DNA of 64,000 nt from Kitasatospora sp. DSM 101779 (GTDB lineage Bacteria; Actinomycetota; Actinomycetes; Streptomycetales; Streptomycetaceae). Shown here in pieces: positions 45,120-53,382 of this stretch (positions are counted from its first letter, which is position 1; each line of letters opens with the position of its first letter). Location: assembly GCF_025655475.1 (NCBI RefSeq), contig NZ_JAHTIK010000001.1:8248606-8312605 (forward strand), given 5' to 3'. Below the pieces are notes generated by a model. It saw nothing but the letters and a program-made list of their open reading frames with translations. It had not been told where the DNA came from and ran no database searches. Made by a program: the position numbers and the translations under genes.

Positions 45120-45347
45120 CCGGGGAGTATGGGCTTGCGCGCGGGCTTGCGTCTACAGGCCGGGCGAGGAAGCTGCAGGGTGGCGACTCTCCCTGGCATC
45201 CGGGAAAACCGCGGCGCGGCTCAACGCACCCACCCCTCCTCCACGGGGACCACGCCCCCACCGGCCCGCCGCGCCGAGCACCCCACCGACCGCCACCACT
45301 GGCCCGGCCCGCACCCCGGCGGGCCGGGAGGACACCTGCCAGTTGAC

Positions 45348-46014
45348 TCAGGCGTCGGGGTTCTTGCCCGTGGCCGTGGTCTTGATGCGGTCGACCTGGA
45401 GCTTGGCGAGCGTCTGCAGATCGTCGGGCTTCGTGATGTCGGGGCCAGCAAGTAGGCGACGACCGTGCCGACGCGCATGACGGCGCTGGAGGAGTCGCCC
45501 GTGGTGCAGGCGTCAGTCTCGTCGGCGCCCGGCTGGATGGTGAGCGGCGTGGACTTGCCGTCGCTCTCGTGGGCGGAGGCGGCCAGCTGCTTCATGCCGG
45601 CCTTGGCGTTGTCGAGCGTGTCGTACGCGAGCAGGGTGAACCGCATCTTCGGCTCGGCATCCGAATCCGCGGAGGCCTTCGCCTCGTACAGCGTCTGACC
45701 CATCGAGGTCACCTCCGTGCAGGCCAACTCCTGGTAGCCGCAGTACTTCAGGGCCTCGGCGCCCTGGTACATCACCGGCTGGTTGGCGCGCCAGCCCTAC
45801 GGGGCTCCGAGCTTGCTGGGCAGCGCCTGGCTGATCTGGGACGGGCTAAAGGTGAGACCTTGGAGTCGCCCCCGCCTCCTGCTGAACTCCCGCCACTGGC
45901 GTTGCTCCCCTGAGAGCAGGCCGCCAGCCCCAGTATGAGCATGGTGCCGATGGGCCCCATGGCGAGACCGCGTGACCCCCGGCGCGCCGGATCTTCCTCC
46001 TGCTTCTTGATCAT
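45348..46014 (-). pseudogene. lipoprotein pseudogene (three lesions)
   Basis: The frames join into one lipoprotein of about 220 residues. The start (MIKKQEEDPARRGSRGLAMG) and lipobox LAAC are at 46014-45910. A frameshift near 45855 leads to FSPSQISQALPSKLGAP, followed by an in-frame TAG near 45800. The main domain then reads YQGAEALKYCGYQELACTEV and MRFTLLAYDTLDNAKAG. Another frameshift near 45448 leads to the tail ITKPDDLQTLAKLQVDRIKT, ending at 45348. The layout resembles the lipoprotein at 2029-2628 without clear sequence identity. Confidence 0.6.
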
Positions 46015-46102
46015 TCCCGTGCGGCACACCCAACACCATCGGCCGTTCCGATTCCAAGCGGACTGTTCCCCAGGCCGTCTTCTCGGCAGCCTCGTTGGTT
46101 GT

Positions 46103-46617
46103 TCATGCGAGGGCGGTGGCGGCCAGGGCGAGGGCGGCGGCGCCGAGGACGACGACGTGGCGGGCGTTCTGCAGGACCCACACCCTGCGCGGGAAGCCGG
46201 ACTCGGCGGACTTCAGCAGGGCGGCGACGTCGATCCGGACCAGGTCCGGGTCGCCCTTGCGGGCGAAGGCCGCCTTCACCGACGAGGTGGCGGTCAGATT
46301 GCTGTAGAGAATCACGCAGTTGATGGCCGGGACCAGCCCGAGGACGATCCAGTTCAGCAAGCCGGCCCAGGAGCTGCCGGTGAGGTTCAGGGCGGCGGTG
46401 ACGCCCAGCACGGTGGCGCGATCGACACCGGCGCCCAGGTCTCGTGGCCGCCGGCGTCGAAGCGCATCCCGTTCTCCTCCAGCACGGTGGTCCGCACCCC
46501 CTGGCGCCGCAGCTCGGCGTGGGCGGCGGCGGTGGCCCCGAAGCGGGCCCGGACGACCGGGATGCTGACGAAGGCGCCGGCGACGGGCAGCTGCCTGGCG
46601 GCGATGAAGACGTTCAC
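46103..46617 (-). pseudogene. small membrane protein in the TetR regulon (one frameshift)
   Basis: The GTG at 46617 follows GAGGGAG. The frame reads NVFIAARQLPVAGAFVSIPV to HETWA, shifts by one base near 46435, and continues GVDRATVLGVTAALNLTGSS with a membrane helix (WIVLGLVPAINCVILYSNL) and a second helix at the end (HVVVLGAAALALAATALA). The length is about 171 residues and the family is unknown. It is divergent from the TetR gene and shares its promoter region, which holds two copies of the 17-bp operator, so it is a likely TetR target. If the shift is an assembly error, it is an intact gene. Confidence 0.55.
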
Positions 46618-46662
46618 GATCGGTTCTCCCTCGGGACGGTGCGCCGGTCTCGGCGCCATTTC

Positions 46663-46679
46663 CTTGAACTATGTGCAAG
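46663..46679. promoter_or_regulatory. TetR operator-like site 1
   Basis: CTTGAACTATGTGCAAG fits the palindromic pattern CTTGnACnnnGTnCAAG and lies in the tetR/membrane-gene divergent region. Confidence 0.7.
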
Positions 46680-46685
46680 ATGCTT

Positions 46686-46702
46686 CCTGAACTTTGTGCA
46701 GG
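46686..46702. promoter_or_regulatory. TetR operator-like site 2
   Basis: CCTGAACTTTGTGCAGG is the same pattern with compensating C/G ends, 23 bases from site 1. It overlaps the -35 (TTGTGC, 46695-46700) of the tetR promoter, whose -10 is TATCGT (46718-46723). Confidence 0.7.
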
Positions 46703-46729
46703 AGGATGCGGCCGCCCTATCGTGGGCCC

Positions 46730-47428
46730 ATGCCACGCAACACGCTCACGCGCGACCAGATCATCCGCACCGCCGTCGAGCTGCTCGACGAGGAAGGCCT
46801 GGAAGGCCTCAACATGCGCAGCCTCGGCAAGCGCCTGGACAGCGCGGCCACCGCGGTCTACTGGCACGTCAAGAACAAGGATGAACTCGTCCTGCAGGCC
46901 GCGGACCTGGTCTGGCACGAGATCGAGCTGCCCGACCCCGGCCTGCCCGAGGACTGGTGCGAGGCTGCCATCGCACTCGCCGTCGACCTGCACGAGATGT
47001 TCGAGCGCCATCCGTGGCTGGTGCAGGCGTTCGGCTCCTACCTCTTCTACGGCCGGGGTAAGGCGCGGTACGACGACCACTGCCTCGCCCTGTACGAGCG
47101 GGCCGGGTTCGCCCCCGCCGACGCCGACCGCATCGCTGCGAGTGTTTTCACCTACGTGCTCGGCAATGGGCTCGGCCTGGCCGCCACGGTCTCCCTCAAT
47201 CGGCGCCTGAGCCGGGACGGACAGGACCCGCAGGAGCTCATCGCAGCCACCATGGCCAAGGCCGCCGAGGTCGCCCAGGAGTTCCCCCGCCTTCGCGCGC
47301 GCCTGGCCGAGCCCATCGCCGCCGACTACGCCGCGGCCCCCGAGCACACCCTCGAACGCGGCCTTCGCGCCCTCCTCGCCGGGATGGAAGCCGAACTCCC
47401 CGTCGGTGAATGCGACGCGGACGCGTAG
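46730..47428 (+). CDS. TetR/AcrR-family repressor
   Basis: This encodes 232 residues. The N-terminal helix-turn-helix (TRDQIIRTAVELLDEEGLEG, then AATAVYWHVKNKDEL) and the C-terminal ligand domain fit the TetR_C group (class I TetR-like). The start is supported by the reading frame, while no ribosome site is visible. A TTGTGC-17-TATCGT promoter places the expected transcription start on the A of the ATG, so the mRNA is probably leaderless. Five 17-bp palindromes upstream of this gene and of the downstream serine hydrolase are its probable operators. It likely autoregulates and controls both neighbours. Confidence 0.92.
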   Translation: MPRNTLTRDQIIRTAVELLDEEGLEGLNMRSLGKRLDSAATAVYWHVKNKDELVLQAADLVWHEIELPDPGLPEDWCEAAIALAVDLHEMFERHPWLVQAFGSYLFYGRGKARYDDHCLALYERAGFAPADADRIAASVFTYVLGNGLGLAATVSLNRRLSRDGQDPQELIAATMAKAAEVAQEFPRLRARLAEPIAADYAAAPEHTLERGLRALLAGMEAELPVGECDADA

Positions 47429-47452
47429 GGGTACCGCTCGGGCCGGCATCGA

Positions 47453-47469
47453 CTTGCACTGTGTTCAAG
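47453..47469. promoter_or_regulatory. TetR operator-like site 3
   Basis: CTTGCACTGTGTTCAAG is a full match to CTTGnACnnnGTnCAAG, just after the tetR stop and upstream of the serine hydrolase. Confidence 0.7.
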
Positions 47470-47475
47470 AAACCT

Positions 47476-47492
47476 CTTGTACTTTGCTCAAG
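47476..47492. promoter_or_regulatory. TetR operator-like site 4 overlapping a -35 box
   Basis: CTTGTACTTTGCTCAAG lies 23 bases from site 3, the same spacing as sites 1 and 2. It contains TTGTAC (47477-47482), which is 17 bases from TAGCTT (47500-47505), a good principal-sigma promoter for the hydrolase gene. Confidence 0.7.
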
Positions 47493-47507
47493 CTCTCGCT
47501 AGCTTCA

Positions 47508-47524
47508 CTTGAACAAAGTGAAAG
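47508..47524. promoter_or_regulatory. TetR operator-like site 5
   Basis: CTTGAACAAAGTGAAAG has one good and one degenerate half. It covers the expected transcription start of the hydrolase promoter. Confidence 0.5.
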
Positions 47525-47590
47525 TTGCTGCGGCGCCCGGTGGGCACACCTCGGGGTCTCGCGAGCCGCGCTGACCGGGAGGGAACCGAG

Positions 47591-48943
47591 ATGTCACGCG
47601 ATGCACTGGAAGAGTTCGTCGAGGCGCAGGCCAAGGAATTCGGCATCCCGGGTGTGGCGGTGGGGGTCTGGATGGACGGGCGCGAGCTGACCGCCTGTCA
47701 CGGTGTGACCAGCATCGACAACCCGCTGCCCGTCGACCGGGAGACCCTGTTCGTGCTGGGCTCGGTCACCAAGACCTACACCGCGACCGCGATCATGCGG
47801 CTCGTTGAGGAGGGGCGGGTTGAGCTGGACGCGCCGGTCCGCCGCTACGTTCCCGAACTCCGGCTCCCCGACGAGGACGCAGCCGCGCGGATCACCCTCC
47901 TGAGCCTGCTCAACCACACCGCCGGGCTGGACACCCGGATGGTTTTCGACAGCGGAGACGGAGACGACGCGCTGGCCAGCGAGGTGGCCCAGATGGCCGA
48001 GGTGGCGCTGGTCGGCCCGGTCGGGGGCCGTGCCTCCTACAGCCAGCTCGGCTACAACCTACTCGGCCGGGTCATCGAGAACGTCACCGGCGAGACCTAC
48101 GAGGCCGCCGTCGCCGCGCTCGTCCTGGAGCCGGCCGGCCTCGACAACAGCGTCTTCACCGCCGGACAGGCCATCACCCGCCGGTTCGCCGTGGGCCATA
48201 ACCTCGCCGACGGGACGCTCAAGGTTGCCCGGACCTGGAAGGACACCCGCGGCAACAACCCGGGCGGCGGCCTGGCGTCCTCGGTCTCCGACCAGCTGCG
48301 CTGGGCCCGGTTCCACCTCGGCGGCGGTGACCTGGCGCGCCGGATGCAGGAGCCGACGGTGGAACTGCACGGCTCCACTCTCGGTGACGCCATCGGCCTC
48401 GGCTGGTTCCTGCGCGACGTGGACGGCGTGCGCACCGTCGGGCACGGCGGTTCGACCAACGGCCAGTTCGCCGACCTGCTGCTGGTCCCGGAGCGGGACT
48501 TCGCCGTCGTCGCGGTGTCCAACGCCGGTCCCGACAACGGGCTGAAGTTCAACCAGGCCGTGATCCGCTGGGCCCTCGAACACTACCTCGGCGTGGCCGA
48601 GCGCGACCCCGAGCCGCTCCCGTATGACCCACAGCGCGCTCAGGAGATCACCGGGCACTACGAGAACGAGTTCATGACCCTGATCATCGACACCGACGGT
48701 GACACGATGACGCTCGAATGCCGGATCAAGCCGGAGATCCGCGCGGCAGCCGAGCGGGAGCTGCCGGCGGACCTGCCGCCGGCCGGCCTCGGCCTGCTCC
48801 CCGGAAGCGGCGACGTGTACATCGTCACCGGCGGCGGCCTGATCGGCCAGCGCGGCTTCCTCACCCGCGACGCCGACGGCGCCATCATCGGGGCGGACCT
48901 GGCCGGACGGTACTTCAGCCGGGTCCCGACACCTGGCGAATGA
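47591..48943 (+). CDS. serine hydrolase of the class C beta-lactamase fold
   Basis: This encodes 450 residues; GGAGGGAAC precedes the ATG. The catalytic SxxK is S58-V-T-K61. The second motif is Y150-S-Q rather than the YxN of true AmpC enzymes, and the third is HGG (285-287). No signal peptide is present, so it is cytoplasmic. A C-terminal lipocalin-like beta domain (about 360-450) is typical of esterase or peptidase members of this fold. It is more likely an esterase or D-aminopeptidase-type enzyme than a resistance factor. Three operator-like sites in its promoter put it under the TetR regulator. Confidence 0.88.
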   Translation: MSRDALEEFVEAQAKEFGIPGVAVGVWMDGRELTACHGVTSIDNPLPVDRETLFVLGSVTKTYTATAIMRLVEEGRVELDAPVRRYVPELRLPDEDAAARITLLSLLNHTAGLDTRMVFDSGDGDDALASEVAQMAEVALVGPVGGRASYSQLGYNLLGRVIENVTGETYEAAVAALVLEPAGLDNSVFTAGQAITRRFAVGHNLADGTLKVARTWKDTRGNNPGGGLASSVSDQLRWARFHLGGGDLARRMQEPTVELHGSTLGDAIGLGWFLRDVDGVRTVGHGGSTNGQFADLLLVPERDFAVVAVSNAGPDNGLKFNQAVIRWALEHYLGVAERDPEPLPYDPQRAQEITGHYENEFMTLIIDTDGDTMTLECRIKPEIRAAAERELPADLPPAGLGLLPGSGDVYIVTGGGLIGQRGFLTRDADGAIIGADLAGRYFSRVPTPGE

Positions 48944-49040
48944 CACCCGGAACCCACAGGATCCCGCGGGCGAGGTTCTGCTCTCGTCTGCCCGGCACGT
49001 ACACCTCCGACGGCGCCGGGCCGGCAGGACTCCGCCCGCC

Positions 49041-49071
49041 GGGGCGGCCGACCGTACACATCGGCCGCCCC
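49041..49071 (+). terminator. hairpin terminator (first of a pair)
   Basis: GGGGCGGCCGA (49041-49051) pairs perfectly with TCGGCCGCCCC (49061-49071), about 100 bases past the serine hydrolase stop. Confidence 0.7.
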
Positions 49072-49098
49072 GAAATCGGCGGCCCGCACCCGCCAGGA

Positions 49099-49128
49099 GC
49101 CGCTGCCCTTCGACCGCAGGGCAGCGGC
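49099..49128 (+). terminator. hairpin terminator (second of a pair)
   Basis: GCCGCTGCCC (49099-49108) pairs perfectly with GGGCAGCGGC (49119-49128). The remaining sequence up to the Ku gene at 49486 shows no gene. Confidence 0.65.
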
Positions 49129-49485
49129 CTTCGTACGACCCCGGGGTTCGGGAACCGGCAGCTGCCCCGGACGGCCGGGCTCAGCGCGGCTGGCTCGGCG
49201 AAGGCCGGCAGTACGCCGACGAAGGCGTGGGCTCCACGGGTGCGTGTCGTGGACTTGAAGCGGGCCAGCCACCCGAGCCAGGAGTTTGACCTGCGGGTTT
49301 CTGCGTAGGCGCCCGGTGCGGTGAGCGGCGGCCCGCAGGGGCCAGGTGGCCGTGCATCGCAGGCGGTGCCGTCGGGTGGCGGTGATGCTGAGGGCGTCCC
49401 GTCCGTGCCGCGACCGCGGGCGGGGCGTCGTCGTCCGAGTGCCCGGCCGAAGCGGTTCGGGTGTCGTGTGGTGGAGGAGGCTGTC

Positions 49486-50649
49486 ATGGCCAGGCCGGTG
49501 TGGACGGGGGTGCTGACGTTCGGGCTCGTGACCGTGCCGGTGGCGCTGTACACGGCGACGGAGTCGCACACGGTGCGCTTCCACCAGCTGGAGCGCGGCA
49601 CCTCGGACCGGGTGCGCAACCGGCGGGTGAACGAGCGCACCGGCGAGGAGGTCGCCTTCGGCGACATCGTGAAGGGCTACGAGGTCGGCGACGGCGAGTA
49701 CGTGGTCGTCGAGCCGCAGGAGCTGGAGCAGATCTCGCCTGGCCGCTCCCGGACGATCGACGTCTCGGGGTTCGTCGACCTCGGCGAGGTCGACCCGATC
49801 TTCTTCGACAAGACGTACTACCTCGGGCCGAAGGGCAAGGAGTACGCCAAGATCTACCAGCTGCTGACGAAGGCGCTGGAGCGCTCCAACCGGGCGGGGC
49901 TGGCGATGTTCTCCATGCGCGGCAAGGAGTACCTGACCGCGGTGCGCGCCGAGGACGGCCTGCTGGAACTGCACACCATGCACTTCGCCGACGAGGTCCG
50001 CGACCCGCGCCGCGAGATCGACGACCTGCCCACCGGTGACGCCAAGTTCTCCCCGCAGGAGTTGCAGACGGCCGAGCAGCTGGTGGAGATGCTCGCCGTC
50101 GACTGGGACCCCGACGAGTACCACGACACCTTCGAGGAACAGGTCCGCAAGCTCATCGAGGACAAGCAGGCCGGCCGCGAGATCACCGTCTCCGCCGGGC
50201 CCGCACCCGAGTCCACGAACGTGATCGACCTGATGGACGTGCTGCGGCGCAGCGTGGACGCCGCCCGCTCCGGCAAGTCCGCGTCCGCGGACGCCGGCGG
50301 CCAGGCAGAGGAACCGACCGCGAAGGACTCCGCGAAGGTGGCGGGCGGGCGGCGCGGCCGCGCGAGCGCCCCAGCCCCGGCGTCGCACCGGGCGCCGAAG
50401 GCGAAGGCCGGGACGAAGTCCACCTCCACCGCGGCGAAGGCCGGCAAGCAGACCGCGGCGTCGAAGAAGCGCGTCACCGCCGGCGGCAAGGTGGCGGCCG
50501 AGGACCTGTCGAAGCTGACCAAGGGCGAACTCTACAAGCGCGCCACCGATCTCGACATCCCGCACCGCTCCACCATGACCCGCGACCAGCTCCAGGACGC
50601 CGTCGCCAAGGCCACCCGCAGCAGCGGCCGCCTGCGCCGCGCCTCCTGA
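49486..50649 (+). CDS. ku: Ku protein of bacterial non-homologous end joining
   Basis: This encodes 387 residues; GGAGGAGG precedes the ATG. The Ku core (1-260) starts ARPVWTGVLTFGLVTVPVAL and includes EVDPIFFDKTYYLGP and FEEQVRKLIEDKQAG. A long Lys/Ala-rich tail (about 280-345) is followed by a Rho-N/SAP-like helical domain (KLTKGELYKRATDLDI, about 345-380), both likely to bind DNA. Ku forms a ring on double-strand ends and recruits the ligase. The next gene, 19 bases on, is an ATP-dependent ligase, making a compact repair pair that may act during spore dormancy. Confidence 0.95.
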   Translation: MARPVWTGVLTFGLVTVPVALYTATESHTVRFHQLERGTSDRVRNRRVNERTGEEVAFGDIVKGYEVGDGEYVVVEPQELEQISPGRSRTIDVSGFVDLGEVDPIFFDKTYYLGPKGKEYAKIYQLLTKALERSNRAGLAMFSMRGKEYLTAVRAEDGLLELHTMHFADEVRDPRREIDDLPTGDAKFSPQELQTAEQLVEMLAVDWDPDEYHDTFEEQVRKLIEDKQAGREITVSAGPAPESTNVIDLMDVLRRSVDAARSGKSASADAGGQAEEPTAKDSAKVAGGRRGRASAPAPASHRAPKAKAGTKSTSTAAKAGKQTAASKKRVTAGGKVAAEDLSKLTKGELYKRATDLDIPHRSTMTRDQLQDAVAKATRSSGRLRRAS

Positions 50650-50668
50650 CCACCGGACCCCGCACACC

Positions 50669-51583
50669 ATGGCGACATCGAAGAAGCCCGCCACCTCCTC
50701 CCCGGTCACCGTGCGGCCGCCGGTGGAGCTGGTGCGCCCCGCCTCCTGGCCGCTGCTGCCCGCGGAGCGCGAGCTGCCCGGCCCGGTACTGTTCCAGCCG
50801 AAGATGGACGGCTTCCGCGCCGCCGGCTTCCACCTCGACGCGGGCCGCACCCTGCTGCAGTCCCGCTCCGGCAGAGACCTGACCGCCGACTTCCCCGACA
50901 TCGCCCGCGCCCTCACCACGCTCCCGGAGGGCACCGTCGTCGACGGCGAACTCGTCGCCTGGAACGGTGCCCACATCGACTTCACCCAACTGCTGCGCAC
51001 CCCGGCCGCCCGAGCCCGGGACGGCATCCACGTCACCTACGTGGTCTTCGACCTGCTGGCGGAGCCCGGCCGGGACCTGCGTGCCCGGACGGCGGGGGAG
51101 CGGTGGGAGGTGCTGTCGCGGCTGATGGCGGGGGTGCGCCCGCCGCTGCAGCAGATCATCGCCACCACCGACCGCACCGAGGCGCTGCGCTGGCTGGAGC
51201 AGATGCAGCCCTTCGGCGTCGAGGGCCTGGTCGTGAAGACCCTGGACGGCCGGTACCTGCCCGGCGTTCGCGCCGGCTGGTGGAAGGTGAGGCACGCCGA
51301 CACCACCGACGCCGACCTGGTCGGCATCACCGGCCCGGTCACCCGCCCCGAGGCCTGCCTGGTGCGCCTGCCCGACGGCCGTCAGGAGGTCACCGCCCCG
51401 CGGCTGACCGGACCCCAGGCCCAGCAGGTCGCCGCCGCGGTCGCCGGCCGACTCGACCCGGCCACCGCCGGACCAGCCGCGCGGATCCACTGGGTCGCCG
51501 AACCGCAGCCCGTCGTCGAGGTGCTGGCCGGCAGCGGCCGCCACGGCGACGTCCGCTACATCCGCCTCCGCCCGCCCGACTGA
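50669..51583 (+). CDS. ATP-dependent DNA ligase (LigC-like)
   Basis: This encodes 304 residues. The adenylation lysine is K45 in QPKMDGFR (motif I). Further nucleotidyltransferase motifs are DGELVAW, VVFDLLA and EGLVVKTLDG, followed by an OB-fold (about 205-304). It has no polymerase or nuclease domain, unlike LigD, so it is a stand-alone ligase of the LigC type. It lies directly behind ku and is almost certainly co-transcribed. It seals nicked double-strand breaks with ATP. Confidence 0.93.
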   Translation: MATSKKPATSSPVTVRPPVELVRPASWPLLPAERELPGPVLFQPKMDGFRAAGFHLDAGRTLLQSRSGRDLTADFPDIARALTTLPEGTVVDGELVAWNGAHIDFTQLLRTPAARARDGIHVTYVVFDLLAEPGRDLRARTAGERWEVLSRLMAGVRPPLQQIIATTDRTEALRWLEQMQPFGVEGLVVKTLDGRYLPGVRAGWWKVRHADTTDADLVGITGPVTRPEACLVRLPDGRQEVTAPRLTGPQAQQVAAAVAGRLDPATAGPAARIHWVAEPQPVVEVLAGSGRHGDVRYIRLRPPD

Positions 51584-51639
51584 ACCCCGCCCCACGGCGC
51601 AGCGGTGCCCGGCGACACCTTCCGCGCCTGCCGCCTCAC

Positions 51640-51845
51640 GTCGCCCCGGCCCTGACCGGTGCGTCCTGGAGATGCGGGGCGGGCGAGACGGTGATGAGGA
51701 ACTGGGAGCTGGTGGTGCCCGGTCCGGTATTGGCCATGCCTAGCGGGTACGGCATCACGCCAGGTCGGGGTCGAACTCGTCCTTGAACTTGTACGCGGGC
51801 CCGCCGGTCCCGTTGCCAAGCAGGTCACCGTTCTGGATCACGAGG
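51640..51845 (-). pseudogene. cyclophilin-type peptidyl-prolyl isomerase relic
   Basis: Two minus-strand frames read VIQNGDLLGNGTGGPAYKFK, then PLGMANTGPGTTSSQFLITV and APHLQD. These are the central active-site strands of a cyclophilin, in which the GxxxQF segment binds proline. A frameshift separates them, and a further shift lies at the 5' side (GFRRVIER). Both ends are missing. Confidence 0.65.
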
Positions 51846-51867
51846 CCTTTCGATGACCCGGCGGAAC

Positions 51868-51925
51868 CCAGTTCACTTGCATGACCTGCTTCCCGGTCCG
51901 CCACCGCACCAACTCGCAAGTGACG
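51868..51925 (+). pseudogene. DUF4193 C-terminal relic
   Basis: The frame reads QFTCMTCFPVRHRTNSQV, matching FTCMTCFLVHHRTQLAGQ of the intact DUF4193 gene at 54028-54327. It has lost the rest of the zinc-finger-like CxxC...CxxC module. The remaining DNA to 52058 holds nothing else recognisable. Confidence 0.55.
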
Positions 51926-52058
51926 ACGGCATCACGGCGCGGAGCCAGTGCGACGGCAAGCAGAGCCGCATGGCCGACGCCAACCACGGCTCCGGCGTGC
52001 GGCCCAGCGATGCGAGGTCGGTGATGTGACCCCGGCTCGCTGTGGCTAGATTCTTGGT

Positions 52059-52367
52059 ATGCCTTCACACCTCAGTCGCGGTACTTCGGGCGCCTTCCGG
52101 CGCTTTGCCGGATGGCTCGCCCGTGGCTCGGTGGGCCACCCACTTCTCGAAGGGGTTGACTACTGGGAAGAGCTCCGTGACTCGCCTTCTCAGGTGGAGA
52201 TCTGCTTCGCCATCTTTGCCAACGTCCTTGAACTGGACGAGCTGGGAGAGCCAGTCAACGAGAAGCACGCTGAGCGCAGGGCTGCGACGTGGCTCTACCA
52301 GTACTGCACCGGGGAGCTGCCCCTGGGCGAGCCGGACATCGAGCCATGGGAATGCGAACTTCACTGA
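52059..52367 (+). CDS. small protein, DUF7677-like
   Basis: This encodes 102 residues. It has a helical N-terminus (GAFRRFAGWLARGSVGHPLL, EGVDYWEELRD), then EICFAIFANVLELDELGEPV and a conserved C-terminus (EPDIEPWECELH). This matches my memory of small DUF7677-type proteins, but the name is tentative. A TAGATT -10 box at 52047-52052 places the transcription start on the A of the ATG and no ribosome site exists, so the mRNA is likely leaderless. The function is unknown. Confidence 0.6.
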   Translation: MPSHLSRGTSGAFRRFAGWLARGSVGHPLLEGVDYWEELRDSPSQVEICFAIFANVLELDELGEPVNEKHAERRAATWLYQYCTGELPLGEPDIEPWECELH

Positions 52368-52837
52368 CTTCATGCGTACCGGACCTTGGATCAGTGCCGT
52401 GCCGAGTGCACCTCGCAGGCGGCAGTCTCAGCGGGGTGGCGGATGGCCCTCATCGGTGCCGTGAACGAGCAGCGGACCGCCCGCGGCTGGTTGGCAGCCG
52501 ACCTTGCCGAGGCGGTCTGTGGCATCCGGGCCCGTTCTGCGGCAAAGGCGCGCCCCGGGAGGACGGCCCGCTCGCGTGTGGACGTCGGCAGCGTCCAGCA
52601 TGAATTGGCCGGCCCCAGCGGGGCGAAGCCTCCCCTGGCCTCTTCTGCAGCGCCTGTAAAGTCGTACGGAGTGCGGCTCTGACCTGCTCTCTTGAGCGCA
52701 GGCGCAGGGTGCTGTTCAACGGGTTCGCTGGTGATCTGCGGGCTGTCCGGGCGATCATGACGAGAGGGCCCCGCTCAGTGACCGAGCACGCCATCTGGGC
52801 GGCCCCGCAGCAGACGGAGGACCAGGACACCGCCTCC
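52368..52837. other. non-coding or decayed stretch
   Basis: I found no gene with recognisable features here. The downstream end borders an IS5-type relic, so part may be decayed insertion-sequence DNA. Confidence 0.4.
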
Positions 52838-52990
52838 ATCACGCCACTGCACACCAGTCCTGATCTGTTACAACACCCCGTTGATCACCTGCCGGTGATC
52901 CCGCCGCCGATCACAACGCCCGTTGCTCACCGGCAGAAGCGGCTGAAGCCGCAACCACTGAGCGTCAGTCAGATCACCCTCATCCGATAG
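52838..52990 (-). mobile_element. IS5-family transposase, N-terminal relic with in-frame stop
   Basis: On the minus strand the frame reads LTDAQWLRLQPLLPVSNGRC, then DHRQVINGVL, a TAA stop, and IRTGVQWRD. This is the DUF4096-type N-terminal domain of actinomycete IS5 transposases, in which a Tyr codon normally stands at the stop. Everything after RTGVQWRD is lost. Confidence 0.7.
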
Positions 52991-53103
52991 CCAGCGGGAG
53001 CCCGCTCATCTTAGCCATGGCCCCAACCCGCCCGGTCGGGACGCCGGACCGCTGACGCCACGCGTGCCCTACGATCCCGGGCCTCCGGCGGCTGGGATGT
53101 GGT

Positions 53104-53382
53104 CTACACCAGCCCCGTCAGTCGGAAAGCTGATCCCCTTCGCGCCGACTGCCACCCGTGATCGAGCGCGGCGCGAACTCCCGCCCCGACGATGGAGGGC
53201 ACCACGGGAAAGGCCGAGGTCGCCGCCATCAACACCGCGCCCTTCTGATCGGCCTGCTCAACCACGAACTCGAACCGCCCCGACGCGCACCCTGTGCAGC
53301 AACCGGCCCCGCCGGACACACGCCACCGGTACGCCGTGCCATCGACCGTGATGAGGCGGGTGCCTTTCTTCCGCAGAGCCAA
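53104..53382 (-). CDS. small conserved protein of unknown function
   Basis: This encodes 92 residues from a TTG at 53382 with a near-perfect GAGGAGGAG upstream. The start ALRKKGTRLITVDGTAYRW and the end WQSARRGSAFRLTG match a small widespread family that begins (K)KGTRxIxVDGxxYRW. A Cys pair (CCTGCAS) in the middle is unusual. It is probably a single-domain beta-rich cytoplasmic protein. No function is known to me. Confidence 0.7.
   Translation of the reverse strand: MALRKKGTRLITVDGTAYRWRVSGGAGCCTGCASGRFEFVVEQADQKGAVLMAATSAFPVVPSIVGAGVRAALDHGWQSARRGSAFRLTGLV

Noticed and set aside
47591-48943. Antibiotic-resistance beta-lactamase
   Set aside because: There is no signal peptide and motif two is YSQ instead of YxN, so an esterase or peptidase role is more likely.
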